A DNA stretch of 64,000 bases from G965279355 sp965279355. GTDB lineage: Bacteria > Pseudomonadota > Alphaproteobacteria > CACIAM-22H2. The notes under the pieces were generated by a model that searched no databases, was not told where the DNA came from, and worked only from the letters and a program-made list of their open reading frames with translations. The stretch spans positions 3,472,001-3,536,000 of the forward strand of contig OZ257155.1 in assembly GCA_965279355.1 (NCBI GenBank). The letters are read 5' to 3'. Each line of letters starts with the position of its first letter. Position 1 is the first letter of the stretch. Made by a program: the position numbers and the translations under genes. This document shows positions 18,531 to 26,594 of this stretch, piece after piece.

Positions 18531-18540
18531 TGGGATCCCA
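18531..18540. promoter_or_regulatory. Putative GntR operator, site 3
   Basis: A perfect 10-bp palindrome, TGGGATCCCA, the best copy of the four. Centre 18535.5. Confidence 0.6.
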
Positions 18541-18551
18541 ACTGACAGTCA

Positions 18552-18559
18552 GGGATCCC
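18552..18559. promoter_or_regulatory. Putative GntR operator, site 4
   Basis: GGGATCCC, centre 18555.5, 20 bp after site 3 and 30 bases before the SDR start, overlapping its probable leader. Confidence 0.55.
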
Positions 18560-18588
18560 GGAACAACAGTTTTTCGAGGAAAACGCCC

Positions 18589-19329
18589 ATGCAGACGGAT
18601 CGGGTCGTGGCCATGACGGGCGCCGCCGGCGGCATCGGATCCGCGCTGGTCGGGCGGTTTCTCGCCAACGGCGACACGGTGATCGCGGCCGATATCGATG
18701 CCGACGCCCTGGCCCGGCTCGCCAGGGCGTATGCAAGTTCCGCAAAGCTCACTGCGTTAGAAGCTGACACCGCCACCGAAAGCGGTTGCGCCGAAATGGC
18801 GGCAACGGCGCGCAAGCAGGCCGGCCGCGTGGATGTTCTGGTGAACTGCTCCGGTTATTTTCCCGCGCGCGCTTTCGCGGAGATGACCTACGCGGAATGG
18901 CGCCACATCCTGACCGTCAATCTCGACGGCGTGTTCTTGGCCTCACGCGCGGTTCTTCCGCTGATGCAGGGCCGCGGCTGGGGTCGCATCATCAATATCG
19001 GCTCGACCTCGGTCTTCAAGGGCACGGCAATGCAGTCCCATTACGTCGCCGCAAAAGCGGGGGTCATCGGCTTCTCGCGTTCGCTGGCCTCTGAACTCGG
19101 CGCATCCGGCATCACTGTGAATGTGGTGACTCCGGGCCTTACCTCGACGCCGGTCGTTGTCCGCACGATGCCTGCCGAGATGATCGAGGATCGCACGGCG
19201 CAGCGCGCGATCAGGCGGGAGCAGCAGGCGGACGACCTGGTCGGCGCGGTTGCTTTCCTGGCGTCACCGGATTCGAATTTCATGACGGGTCAGACCATCA
19301 ATGTCGACGGCGGCGCGATCTATCGCTGA
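18589..19329 (+). CDS. Short-chain dehydrogenase/reductase (SDR) 1
   Basis: A 246-residue classical SDR. TGAAGGIG (cofactor loop) is near residue 10, followed by AADID as the acidic stretch after strand 2, NCSG in place of NNAG, catalytic Ser in NIGSTSVFKG and Tyr-Lys in YVAAKAG, and a C-terminal INVDGG. It interconverts an alcohol and a ketone with NAD(H) or NADP(H); substrate unknown. The ATG at 18589 follows GAGGA; upstream in-frame reading crosses the operators and is rejected. It heads the SDR-SDR-IclR run and is probably repressed by the divergent GntR protein. Confidence 0.88.
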   Translation: MQTDRVVAMTGAAGGIGSALVGRFLANGDTVIAADIDADALARLARAYASSAKLTALEADTATESGCAEMAATARKQAGRVDVLVNCSGYFPARAFAEMTYAEWRHILTVNLDGVFLASRAVLPLMQGRGWGRIINIGSTSVFKGTAMQSHYVAAKAGVIGFSRSLASELGASGITVNVVTPGLTSTPVVVRTMPAEMIEDRTAQRAIRREQQADDLVGAVAFLASPDSNFMTGQTINVDGGAIYR

Positions 19330-19360
19330 CGCCGGAAACAAGAAAACGGGAGAAAGCGGG

Positions 19361-20158
19361 ATGGAAGTATTCGATCTGTCGGGGCGGATTGCACTGATCA
19401 CAGGCGGTGGCGGGGGCCTTGGCCGCGCCTTTGCCAATGCGCTCGCCGATGCCGGGGCTAATGTGTTCTGCGCCGACCGCGATCTGGAGGGTGCCGGGGA
19501 AACCGCGCAGGCGATCCGCCGACGCAACAAGAAGGCGAGTGCCGTCAGCGTCTGTGTCGAATCCGAACCGGCGGTGTCCGCGATGGTCGACAAGGTGATC
19601 GGCGAGGCGGGTGCCATCGACATCCTGATCAACAATGCCGGAATCGCGACAACGCCGCACCGGACCCATGAGATGCCGGTCGATGACTGGGACCGTATGG
19701 TTGGCATCAATCTGCGCGGAACGTTCCTGGTCAGCCGCGCCGTCCTGCCGCATATGCTCGGAAACAAACGCGGGTCCATCATCAATCTTTCATCGATCAT
19801 CGGCCTCGGCGGAATCTATCCCGGCTTTGCGATGACCACCCCGACCTACGCCGCGACCAAAGCGGCGATTGTCGGCCTCACCCGGCAGATGGCGCTGGAA
19901 TATGCAACGGACGGTATTCGCGTGAATGCTGTCGCCCCCGGGTGGCATGGCGGGACCAGTCTAGGCGCGGAGCGGCGTGCCAACGCGAGCGATATCGAAA
20001 ACGACCGCTTCGGCCGCCAGATCCTCTCCAGTATCCCGATGGGCCGGCTCGGCCGCACCGACGAGATCAACGGGCTGGTCCTCTATCTCGCCAGCGACGC
20101 GTCGAGTTACGTCACGGGGCAGACCTTCGCGCATGACGGCGGCATTACTGCGGCTTAA
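19361..20158 (+). CDS. Short-chain dehydrogenase/reductase (SDR) 2
   Basis: A 265-residue classical SDR, 31 bases after SDR 1. TGGGGGLG is the cofactor loop, NNAG is intact, Ser lies in NLSSIIGLGG and Tyr-Lys in YAATKAA, and the C-terminus has THDGG-like FAHDGGI. The segment WHGGTSLGAERRANASD replaces the usual substrate loop. The ATG at 19361 is preceded by GGGAGAAAGCGGG. With SDR 1 it may carry out two oxidation steps of one pathway; substrate unknown. Confidence 0.88.
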   Translation: MEVFDLSGRIALITGGGGGLGRAFANALADAGANVFCADRDLEGAGETAQAIRRRNKKASAVSVCVESEPAVSAMVDKVIGEAGAIDILINNAGIATTPHRTHEMPVDDWDRMVGINLRGTFLVSRAVLPHMLGNKRGSIINLSSIIGLGGIYPGFAMTTPTYAATKAAIVGLTRQMALEYATDGIRVNAVAPGWHGGTSLGAERRANASDIENDRFGRQILSSIPMGRLGRTDEINGLVLYLASDASSYVTGQTFAHDGGITAA

Positions 20159-20176
20159 CCGATGGAGAAGGGCGTT

Positions 20177-21055
20177 ATGGGAACAGCCATGGATATCCGC
20201 GCACGGTCTTTTCATGATGACGAGTCCGGGCCCGCCATCGCCACACGGGCGCGGCTATGGCACAGGCCGGAACGCCGCGAGGCGGACAATAGCGGGCGTG
20301 GCGCGCTCAGAACGCTGGGTGTTTTACGGGCGCTGAACGAGCGCAACGGCGCGACCGTCACCGAACTGTCCGAGACGACAGGGATCTCGCGTCCCGCGCT
20401 CTACCGGATTCTCTCCGCGCTCTGCGACTCAGGATATGTCGTTCACCGCGAGTCCGATGGCGGTTATATCCTGACGCGTCTGGTCGCGAGCCTCAGCAAA
20501 GGATTCCGGAGCGATTCCTGGACCGTCGAAGTCGCGACGCCGGTGATGGAAGAGCTGCAGAAGAAAATCATGTGGCCGACCGATCTTTCGGTCTTTCGCG
20601 ACGACCGCATGCGTCTTCTGCACACGACACGGCCGCTCAGCCCCTATGCCATCGATTTCGCCAAAATCGGCGCAGAGGTGTCGATGACACGATCCGCGCT
20701 GGGCCTTGCCTATCTCGCCTTCGCGGAACCGGCGCAACAGAAAGAGATCATCGAGACGGTGCAGCGCACCGCGGATAACGGATTTAAGTGTCTGGAGACC
20801 CAGGGCCAGTTGATGAAGCGGCTGAACGACGTCCGCGCGCGCGGCTATGCCTGGCGCTACCGGATCGCCGACTCGCATCCGCTGGCCGCGAAGACCGGCT
20901 CGATCGCCATTCCGGTGCGCATGGACGGCGCGATCGTCGCCACGGCGGGGATCACCTTCATCGCGACCGCGCTGACCGTCGACGAAGCCGCGCGCCGCTA
21001 CCTGGCGCAGCTCCAGGCGGCGGCGCGCGATATCGAGTCCCTGATTACGACCTGA
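20177..21055 (+). CDS. IclR-family transcriptional regulator
   Basis: A 292-residue regulator from ATG 20177, chosen because AGAAGGG lies just upstream; an in-frame ATG at 20162 is possible. The winged helix covers about residues 40-110 (ALRTLGVLRALNE, then LSETTGISRPALYRILSAL), preceded by a charged 35-residue extension. The C-terminal GAF-like effector domain ends in IAIPVRMDGAIVATAGIT. IclR proteins sense aromatic or organic acids. It is the last gene of the SDR run and may act on the Bug/ThDP pair beyond the terminator; no clear operator was found. Confidence 0.87.
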   Translation: MGTAMDIRARSFHDDESGPAIATRARLWHRPERREADNSGRGALRTLGVLRALNERNGATVTELSETTGISRPALYRILSALCDSGYVVHRESDGGYILTRLVASLSKGFRSDSWTVEVATPVMEELQKKIMWPTDLSVFRDDRMRLLHTTRPLSPYAIDFAKIGAEVSMTRSALGLAYLAFAEPAQQKEIIETVQRTADNGFKCLETQGQLMKRLNDVRARGYAWRYRIADSHPLAAKTGSIAIPVRMDGAIVATAGITFIATALTVDEAARRYLAQLQAAARDIESLITT

Positions 21056-21063
21056 GAGAAAGC

Positions 21064-21088
21064 CCCGGGGCCTGAGAGCCCCGGGTTT
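21064..21088. terminator. Probable terminator between IclR and Bug genes
   Basis: CCCGGGGC (21064-21071) pairs with GCCCCGGG (21078-21085), loop CTGAGA, then TTT. The T-run is short, so strength is uncertain. It lies between two convergent genes. Confidence 0.6.
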
Positions 21089-21117
21089 GAAGCGCAGATG
21101 TCTGGGAGAGAGAACGA

Positions 21118-22104
21118 CTAGTTGTTCTTGGCGCCGGTGCTTTTAGCCATGTCGAACCAGACCTTCCAGTCTTCGCGCGCGGCGGCTTCCGTCTGATCGA
21201 GGCCCATGCCGGGCGGAGGCAGGACGAAGCCAAAATCCTCCAGGCGCTTGATGAACTCCGGATCGAGGCGCACCTGCTGTGCCGCGCTGTTGAGGCGCTC
21301 CAGGATCGGGCGCGGGGTGGCGCGCGGCGCCAGAAGATAGGTATCGGCCATGGCGTCGCCGAATTGCGGATAGCCGAGTTCGCGCAGGGTCGGGACATCG
21401 GGCATTGGCTTGATGCGCTGCGGTGCGATCACCGCCATCGGCACCACCCGCTTCTGCTCGATCAGCGGACCGGAACTGACGGGCGTGTCGATCATCCACA
21501 AAGCGAGACCGGCGCCGACATCGATCAGCGCCTGCTGCCCGCCGCGATAGGGGACGTGCTGAATATCGAGCGCGAACAGCTTGATGATCACCTCGCTCAG
21601 CAGATGGCCAGGCACACCGACACCTGCCGAGGCATAAGAAAGCTTGCCGGGGTTCGCCTTGACCTTCTCGATCATGGTCTTGAAGTCTTTGACATCGGGT
21701 GTCGCCGTCATGACGGTCGGCATGGCGCCAACCCGTGCGGCGTAGGCAAGCGCCTCTGGCCCGTCGCCGGGGCGGGGGTCGATGCCGGCGGCGGCGGCAG
21801 CCGTGCCGACACCGTGGAAGAGCAGAGTGTAACCGTCAGGCCTGGCGCGGGTCACATAGTCGGCGCCGATGCGGCCGCCGGCGCCGACCCGGTTTTCGAC
21901 GATCATGGTCCGGCCGACAACGCGCTGCAGACGGTCGACAAAGATGCGTGCCACCGTGTCGGTGAAGCCGCCGGCGTTATAGCCCACCACGACGGTGATG
22001 TTCTGTTCCGGATATTGCGCCCGTGCCGGGGTAAGGCTTCCAGCGGCGACGACCCCGAGGACCGCCAGTCCGATCTGCGTCGGACGTTTCAGACAACTAA
22101 ACAT
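21118..22104 (-). CDS. Bug/TctC-family periplasmic solute-binding protein
   Basis: A 328-residue extracytoplasmic binding protein of the tripartite tricarboxylate transporter (TTT) family. Residues 1-29 form a signal peptide ending TPARA before QYPEQNITVVVGYNAGG, the conserved first strand. ENRVGAGGRIGADYV and YASAGVGVPGHL are also typical. These proteins bind carboxylates or other small acids. The ATG at 22104 has GGAGGT upstream; the longer frame is rejected because it displaces the signal peptide. No membrane subunits (TctA, TctB) are nearby, so it is an orphan receptor. It is divergent from the ThDP enzyme gene. Confidence 0.9.
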   Translation of the reverse strand: MFSCLKRPTQIGLAVLGVVAAGSLTPARAQYPEQNITVVVGYNAGGFTDTVARIFVDRLQRVVGRTMIVENRVGAGGRIGADYVTRARPDGYTLLFHGVGTAAAAAGIDPRPGDGPEALAYAARVGAMPTVMTATPDVKDFKTMIEKVKANPGKLSYASAGVGVPGHLLSEVIIKLFALDIQHVPYRGGQQALIDVGAGLALWMIDTPVSSGPLIEQKRVVPMAVIAPQRIKPMPDVPTLRELGYPQFGDAMADTYLLAPRATPRPILERLNSAAQQVRLDPEFIKRLEDFGFVLPPPGMGLDQTEAAAREDWKVWFDMAKSTGAKNN

Positions 22105-22271
22105 CGTTACCTCCCGCGCTTTCCGGCCTGGACAGCCCAGTGTCGGCAAAGTCTGCGGCATGGTTGGCGGGCGTGGCTTCAGGGGCAATGGCGGAATTTA
22201 CCGCGACCGATGAGCGGACGCGGGCAAGTTCCGGCGCCGCTGTCTTCCTGCCGTGTGTTAGTTCGCCGCCT

Positions 22272-24074
22272 ATGACGATTCAAAAACCAGCCGGCCGCAG
22301 CGTTTCTGAACCCCGGATAGAGGCACCGATTCCGTCGCCCGCCGGCAATGCGCTCTTTGGCAGCGATGTCGTGGCCGATACCCTGCGCGATCTCGGCATT
22401 GAGTATATCGCACTCAATCCCGGCGCCAGCTATCGCGGCCTGCACGACAGCATCGTGAACCATCTGGGCAACGAGAGGCCGCAGATGCTGCTGTGCCTGC
22501 ACGAGGAACATGCGGTGGCCCTCGCGCATGGCTATGCCAAGGTGACGGGACGGCCGATGGCGGCGGCGGTGCATTCCAATGTCGGGCTGTTCCACGCTAC
22601 GATGGCGATCTTCAATGCGTGGTGCGACCGCACGCCGGTGGTCGTAATCGGTGCTACCGGGCCGGTCGACGCGATGAAACGGCGGCCGTTCATCGACTGG
22701 ATCCACACAGCGCGCGACCAGGGGGCGCTGGTCCGCAACTACACGAAATGGGACGACCAGCCGGCCTCGCCGGGCGCTGCGCGGGAAGCCCTGATGCGGG
22801 CGGCCTGGATCGCCAGCAGCGTTCCGATGGGTCCCGTCTATATCAATCTGGACGCGGAGATGCAGGAGAAGCCGCTTGGCAATCCGTTGCCGCGTGTCGA
22901 CGTCAGTCGATACCGGCAGGTAGCACGGTCGACCGCAGCGGCCGATCTGCTGGATGTGGCGGCGGCTTTGCTCGACGACGCGAAGCATCCACTGATTCTC
23001 ATCGGCCGGACATCGCGATCGGAGAAAAACTGGGCGGCGCGGGTAGATCTGGCGGAACGTTTGGGCGCATCGGTGATGACGTCATTGCTCAATGCCGCAG
23101 CTTTTCCGTCCGATCATGCGCTGCATGACACGCCGACCACAGTGTTTCTCAGCGCGGAGGGAGTGGAGCGTATTCGCGCCGCCGATGTGATCCTCAGTCT
23201 GGATTGGGTCGATCTTGCCGGTACCTTGCGCAGCGCGCACGGCGACGAGCCGTCGACGGCGCGGATCGTCCATGCCTCTCTGGACCATCAGCTCCATAAC
23301 GGCTGGAGCATGGATCATCAGGCGATGCCGCCGGTGGATGTGATGCTGGCTGGCGATCCCGATGATGTGGTGGCGCAGCTTCTGACGCGCATCGTACCCG
23401 GCCCAAACCACTTGCCCTCGGCGAAAGCCTTCGCGCAGCACCCGCCGGATACCGGCACAATCACGACCATCGGCCTTGCGCATGCGCTGCGCGCCGCGAC
23501 GGCGGGCGAGACGGTGTCGCTGGTGCATGTTCCGGTGTCATGGGATGCGTCCACATGGCCGCTACGCCACCCGCTCGATTTCATCGGCGGTGATGGCGGC
23601 GGTGGGATCGGCAGCGGGCCTGGAGTTTCCATTGGTGCCGCGCTTGCATTGAAGAACAGCGGGCGGCTGGCGATCAGCGTGCTGGGCGACGGTGATTTCC
23701 TGATGGGCGTCACCGCGCTGTGGACGGCGGCGCATTACCGGATTCCGGTGTTGTTCGTGGTGGCGAACAACCAGTCGTTCTTCAATGACGAGATCCATCA
23801 GGAGCGGGTTGCGAAGATTCGCGGTCGCCCGGTGGCCAATCGCTGGATCGGTCAGCGCATCGCCGATCCCGATGTCGATCTGACGCAGATGGCGCAGGGG
23901 CAGGGTGCGGTGGCGTTCGGTCCGGTGTCCGATCCGAAGGAACTGTCCGACTTGCTGGCCAAGGCGATCACGGCTCTAAAAGCGGGTCGCGTGGTTGTCG
24001 TCGATGTGCGGATCGAGCCGGGATACGTTCCGGCGCTGGAAAGCGCGATGCGACGGATCGAGAACACCGCCTAG
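22272..24074 (+). CDS. Thiamine-diphosphate-dependent enzyme, acetolactate synthase/benzoylformate decarboxylase type
   Basis: A 600-residue enzyme with the three-domain ThDP fold. The activating Glu is Glu78 in LCLHEEHAVALAHGYAK, the central domain follows, and the ThDP/Mg site is at about residues 471-500 (LGDGDFLMGVTAL ... VVANNQSFFNDE). It would decarboxylate or ligate a 2-oxo acid. The exact reaction cannot be read; the fusion of acetolactate-synthase and benzoylformate-decarboxylase features is common in uncharacterised members beside Bug proteins. The ATG at 22272 is chosen because the family begins just after it, although no strong ribosome site is seen. Confidence 0.82.
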   Translation: MTIQKPAGRSVSEPRIEAPIPSPAGNALFGSDVVADTLRDLGIEYIALNPGASYRGLHDSIVNHLGNERPQMLLCLHEEHAVALAHGYAKVTGRPMAAAVHSNVGLFHATMAIFNAWCDRTPVVVIGATGPVDAMKRRPFIDWIHTARDQGALVRNYTKWDDQPASPGAAREALMRAAWIASSVPMGPVYINLDAEMQEKPLGNPLPRVDVSRYRQVARSTAAADLLDVAAALLDDAKHPLILIGRTSRSEKNWAARVDLAERLGASVMTSLLNAAAFPSDHALHDTPTTVFLSAEGVERIRAADVILSLDWVDLAGTLRSAHGDEPSTARIVHASLDHQLHNGWSMDHQAMPPVDVMLAGDPDDVVAQLLTRIVPGPNHLPSAKAFAQHPPDTGTITTIGLAHALRAATAGETVSLVHVPVSWDASTWPLRHPLDFIGGDGGGGIGSGPGVSIGAALALKNSGRLAISVLGDGDFLMGVTALWTAAHYRIPVLFVVANNQSFFNDEIHQERVAKIRGRPVANRWIGQRIADPDVDLTQMAQGQGAVAFGPVSDPKELSDLLAKAITALKAGRVVVVDVRIEPGYVPALESAMRRIENTA

Positions 24075-24083
24075 CGGCCGGGC

Positions 24084-25151
24084 TTACCGCCCCGACTCGT
24101 GCTTCGGAAACGGCACGAGCCTCTCCCGCGCCTCATCCCATAACGCATAGCGCGCGTTCCCCAGGCCCGATCGCAGCGTGATTGTCCTGGCCGTGCGCAG
24201 CAGGGGCAGCGCGTCGTGGCAGGCCTGCAGTCGATAATTCGGGACGCCGGGATTGAGATGATGGACGTGGTGGAAGCCGATATTCCCGGTGAACCACTGC
24301 AGGATCCTGGGGAGCTTCAGATAGGAGCTGCTCCGGAGCGACGCGGTGACGGCGTCCCAGTCGTCGCCGCGTTTCCATGTAGCGCCTTCGAAGCGATGCT
24401 GCAGCGAAAACAGGAACACGCCGGCGATGGAGGCGAACACCATGATCGGGAGCTGGACCGCCAGGACATTCGCGAAGCCAAGCAGGTAACCCAGCACGAG
24501 AACGGCGAGGAGCAGCGCCAGATTGGTCAGATAGACCGACCACCGTTCGCGCTTCCAGGCAGGTGGCGTGTCGAACGGCACCCGGAACAGCAGCAGGAAA
24601 ATGATGGGCGGCAATATGAAAAGGGCAATCAGGGGATTGTAGAGCAGGCGATACCAGGCGCGGACAAACCGCGGGCGCTTCCGGTACTCGTTGACCGTCA
24701 GACATCCGGAGTAGATATCGGCGCCGCTCAGCCGGCGATCCAGATTGCTCCAATGCGCATGATGGCGCGCGTGCTGCCACCGCCAGTTCTGGTAAGGCGT
24801 GCAGGTAATCACGCTGCAGATATGCCCCAGCGCGTCGTTCGCCCAGCGGGACCGGAAGAATGAATAATGCCCGCAATCATGCTGGATGATGAAGACACGC
24901 ACGACGAGGCCGGCCGCAAGCACCGACAGCGCGAAGGTCAGCCAGAACGAGACAGCGAGGCTCGCATACATCGCGGCGCAGACGACCAGCAGGGGGATGA
25001 AGGTGTTGGCGATCTGCCACCAGCTCCGCCCCAGGACAGGCGTGCGATACGCAGCTATAGCGGCGCGCAGCGCCTTCTTCTCTGCCGGGGAGATGGGTGT
25101 CGCGGCGGTGTGTCCGCCGGAGACAGTGCTTGATGCTGGCGGGGCGCTCAT
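24084..25151 (-). CDS. Membrane fatty acid desaturase
   Basis: A 355-residue integral membrane di-iron enzyme. The three histidine boxes are HDCGH (91-95), HARHH (127-131) and HHVHH (near 297), separated by hydrophobic helices at about 50-90 and 175-255. It inserts a double bond into an acyl chain using O2 and reduced ferredoxin or a similar donor; delta-12/omega-3-like sequences share this box pattern. The ATG at 25151 has GGAG eight bases upstream, so two upstream in-frame ATGs are rejected. Convergent with the ThDP gene, nine bases apart. Confidence 0.9.
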   Translation of the reverse strand: MSAPPASSTVSGGHTAATPISPAEKKALRAAIAAYRTPVLGRSWWQIANTFIPLLVVCAAMYASLAVSFWLTFALSVLAAGLVVRVFIIQHDCGHYSFFRSRWANDALGHICSVITCTPYQNWRWQHARHHAHWSNLDRRLSGADIYSGCLTVNEYRKRPRFVRAWYRLLYNPLIALFILPPIIFLLLFRVPFDTPPAWKRERWSVYLTNLALLLAVLVLGYLLGFANVLAVQLPIMVFASIAGVFLFSLQHRFEGATWKRGDDWDAVTASLRSSSYLKLPRILQWFTGNIGFHHVHHLNPGVPNYRLQACHDALPLLRTARTITLRSGLGNARYALWDEARERLVPFPKHESGR

Positions 25152-25483
25152 ACGATTTGCTCCGCGCTCTCGCATCGTGAGGCGGCGACGGACGTCATGC
25201 CGTGCGTCAGGCATTCAGCCGATAGGATGCGTGTCATGGGTAATGCTTTCGAGGCGGACATCAACCACAGCCCGCTCTTGCGACCGCTTTATATATGGGG
25301 CTGGTTCCGCCGGATTGCTTCATATCCCGGCCATATTTTTCTGAACGAGGGTCTTTGACGGTAAGGCCTTGATGACGTGGTGACTTCACAACGGCCGCAG
25401 CCGCCTCTCTTCTTTAAGGGCGGCGGTAGCGGGACGCGCTCTTGCCGTCGTTTAGCGAAATTCGGGCGTAAAGCAGGTCGTTT
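25152..25483. other. Intergenic region without a supported gene
   Basis: This stretch holds no reading frame that I trust. It is less G+C-rich than its surroundings in places (CTTTATATATGG near 25290) and contains a weak inverted repeat near 25400-25430. It probably carries the desaturase promoter on the minus strand. Confidence 0.6.
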
Positions 25484-25498
25484 TTAACCACGACTTAA
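25484..25498 (+). promoter_or_regulatory. CtrA-like box upstream of a small unknown gene
   Basis: TTAA-CCACGAC-TTAA matches the CtrA consensus TTAA-N7-TTAA(C) in both half-sites and spacing. It lies 52 bases before the ATG at 25550. A single match is expected by chance in a long genome, but its place in a promoter gap supports it. Confidence 0.45.
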
Positions 25499-25549
25499 TT
25501 CAGATGCGCGACCTTGAGGGATCGACGCGCCCTGGACGCCGGAGGACAG

Positions 25550-25861
25550 ATGATCGATCTCAATGCCGAAATCGCCGACTTCGTTTCAGCCACCAAGGGA
25601 ATATCGCTGCGGCTGGCGCGCGTGGCCCGGGTGCTGACCGGGAATGAGGGGATGATCGACAGCGCGCGGGCGCAGCGCTCCCTGCTGCAGCTCACCGCGC
25701 AATGCAACAAGATTGCCCTGATGCTGGATGTGCTCCGATCCGAACAGGACAAGCCGTCTGTGTCGAAGTGGCTGGATCAGGTCCGGTTGGAACTGCGCCG
25801 CAGTGTCGATTCCCTGCGTGGCCTTGAAGCGTTCACGGTGCGGAAAGCATCGGCGGTCTGA
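25550..25861 (+). CDS. Small helical hypothetical protein
   Basis: A 103-residue soluble protein from ATG 25550, eight bases after GGAGG. It is predicted to be mostly helical (LNAEIADFVSATKGISLRLA, then ALMLDVLRSEQDK and LDQVRLELRRSVDSL), with no signal peptide, membrane segment or Cys pair. I do not recognise the family. A CtrA-like box stands upstream, so a cell-cycle-regulated role is possible but unproven. Convergent with the AhpD-like gene. Confidence 0.6.
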   Translation: MIDLNAEIADFVSATKGISLRLARVARVLTGNEGMIDSARAQRSLLQLTAQCNKIALMLDVLRSEQDKPSVSKWLDQVRLELRRSVDSLRGLEAFTVRKASAV

Positions 25862-25880
25862 CAGTAAGCAGAGCGTCCGA

Positions 25881-26444
25881 CTAGCGGCCGAGGGCATAGA
25901 ATTCGTCGTTCGGGCGCAGGCCCGTGAAGTTCGCCAGCCGGTTCGACATCGCGAAGAAGGCGGCGATGGCCGCGATATCCCAGATCTCGTCGTTCGTGAA
26001 CCCGTGGCTGCGGAGGGTTTCGCTGTCGGCGTCGTCGACGGTCTCGGCCTCCCTGGACACCTTCATCGCGAAATCCAGCATCGCCGTCTGGCGCGGTGTG
26101 ATGTCGGCCTTGCGGTAGTTCGTTGCGATCTGGTCGGCGATCAGTTTGTTTTTGGCGCGGATGCGCAGGATCGCGCCATGGGCGATCACGCAGTACTGGC
26201 AATGGTTGGCGGCGGAGGTCGCGACCACGATCATCTCGCGCTCAGCCTTGGTGAGGCCCTCTTTTTTGTCCATCAGCGCGTCGTGATAGGCCATGAAGGC
26301 GCGGAACTCGGCCGGCCGGTAGGCCAGCATCAGAAAGACATTGGGGATGAAGCCGGACTTCTCCTGCACCTCCTGGATGCGCGCACGGATGTCATCCGGC
26401 AGCGTGTCGAGGGCGGGTATGGGATAGCGGCTGATCTCGGCCAT
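25881..26444 (-). CDS. AhpD-like alkylhydroperoxidase / carboxymuconolactone decarboxylase family protein
   Basis: A 187-residue cytoplasmic protein of the peroxidase-related (AhpD) fold. The active site is NHCQYCVIAHGA, with Cys82, Cys85 and His89 arranged as in AhpD, and Glu70 in KAEREMIVV completes the proton relay. It should reduce peroxides using its Cys pair; the physiological donor is unknown. Start ATG 26444. An 18-bp near-perfect palindrome 28 bases upstream is a likely operator for a redox- or ligand-sensing repressor not in the window. Confidence 0.9.
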   Translation of the reverse strand: MAEISRYPIPALDTLPDDIRARIQEVQEKSGFIPNVFLMLAYRPAEFRAFMAYHDALMDKKEGLTKAEREMIVVATSAANHCQYCVIAHGAILRIRAKNKLIADQIATNYRKADITPRQTAMLDFAMKVSREAETVDDADSETLRSHGFTNDEIWDIAAIAAFFAMSNRLANFTGLRPNDEFYALGR

Positions 26445-26471
26445 GGCGTTTCTCCGTGGATTGCCTATTAA

Positions 26472-26489
26472 AGTACCACATGCGGTACT
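26472..26489. promoter_or_regulatory. 18-bp palindrome, probable operator of the AhpD-like gene
   Basis: AGTACCACATGCGGTACT: arms AGTACC/GGTACT are perfect and only the A-C pair in the middle third breaks symmetry. It lies 28-45 bases upstream of the minus-strand ATG, over the expected promoter. Confidence 0.55.
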
Positions 26490-26548
26490 AATAGTAACAA
26501 TTTCAAATACTTAAATCGGAACCCGACTCTTCAAAAACCGTTGATTGT

Positions 26549-26575
26549 GAGCGAACTGAGCGAACTGAGCGAACT
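26549..26575 (+). repeat. Three tandem 9-bp repeats before a small gene
   Basis: GAGCGAACT occurs three times in a row, then a degenerate fourth (CAGCGAAGG) that forms the ribosome-binding site. The same 9-mer recurs at 26597-26605, across the start of the small gene that follows. Confidence 0.9.
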
Positions 26576-26594
26576 CAGCGAAGGAGAAACGGCC

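Noticed and set aside
18437..18559. GGATCC sites as chance restriction sites
   Set aside because: Four palindromes in 123 bases, in a divergent regulator gap and on regular spacing, are better explained as operators.
22190..22204. GCGGAATTTACCGC as an IclR operator
   Set aside because: Only four-base arms with an asymmetric centre; it is too weak to call.
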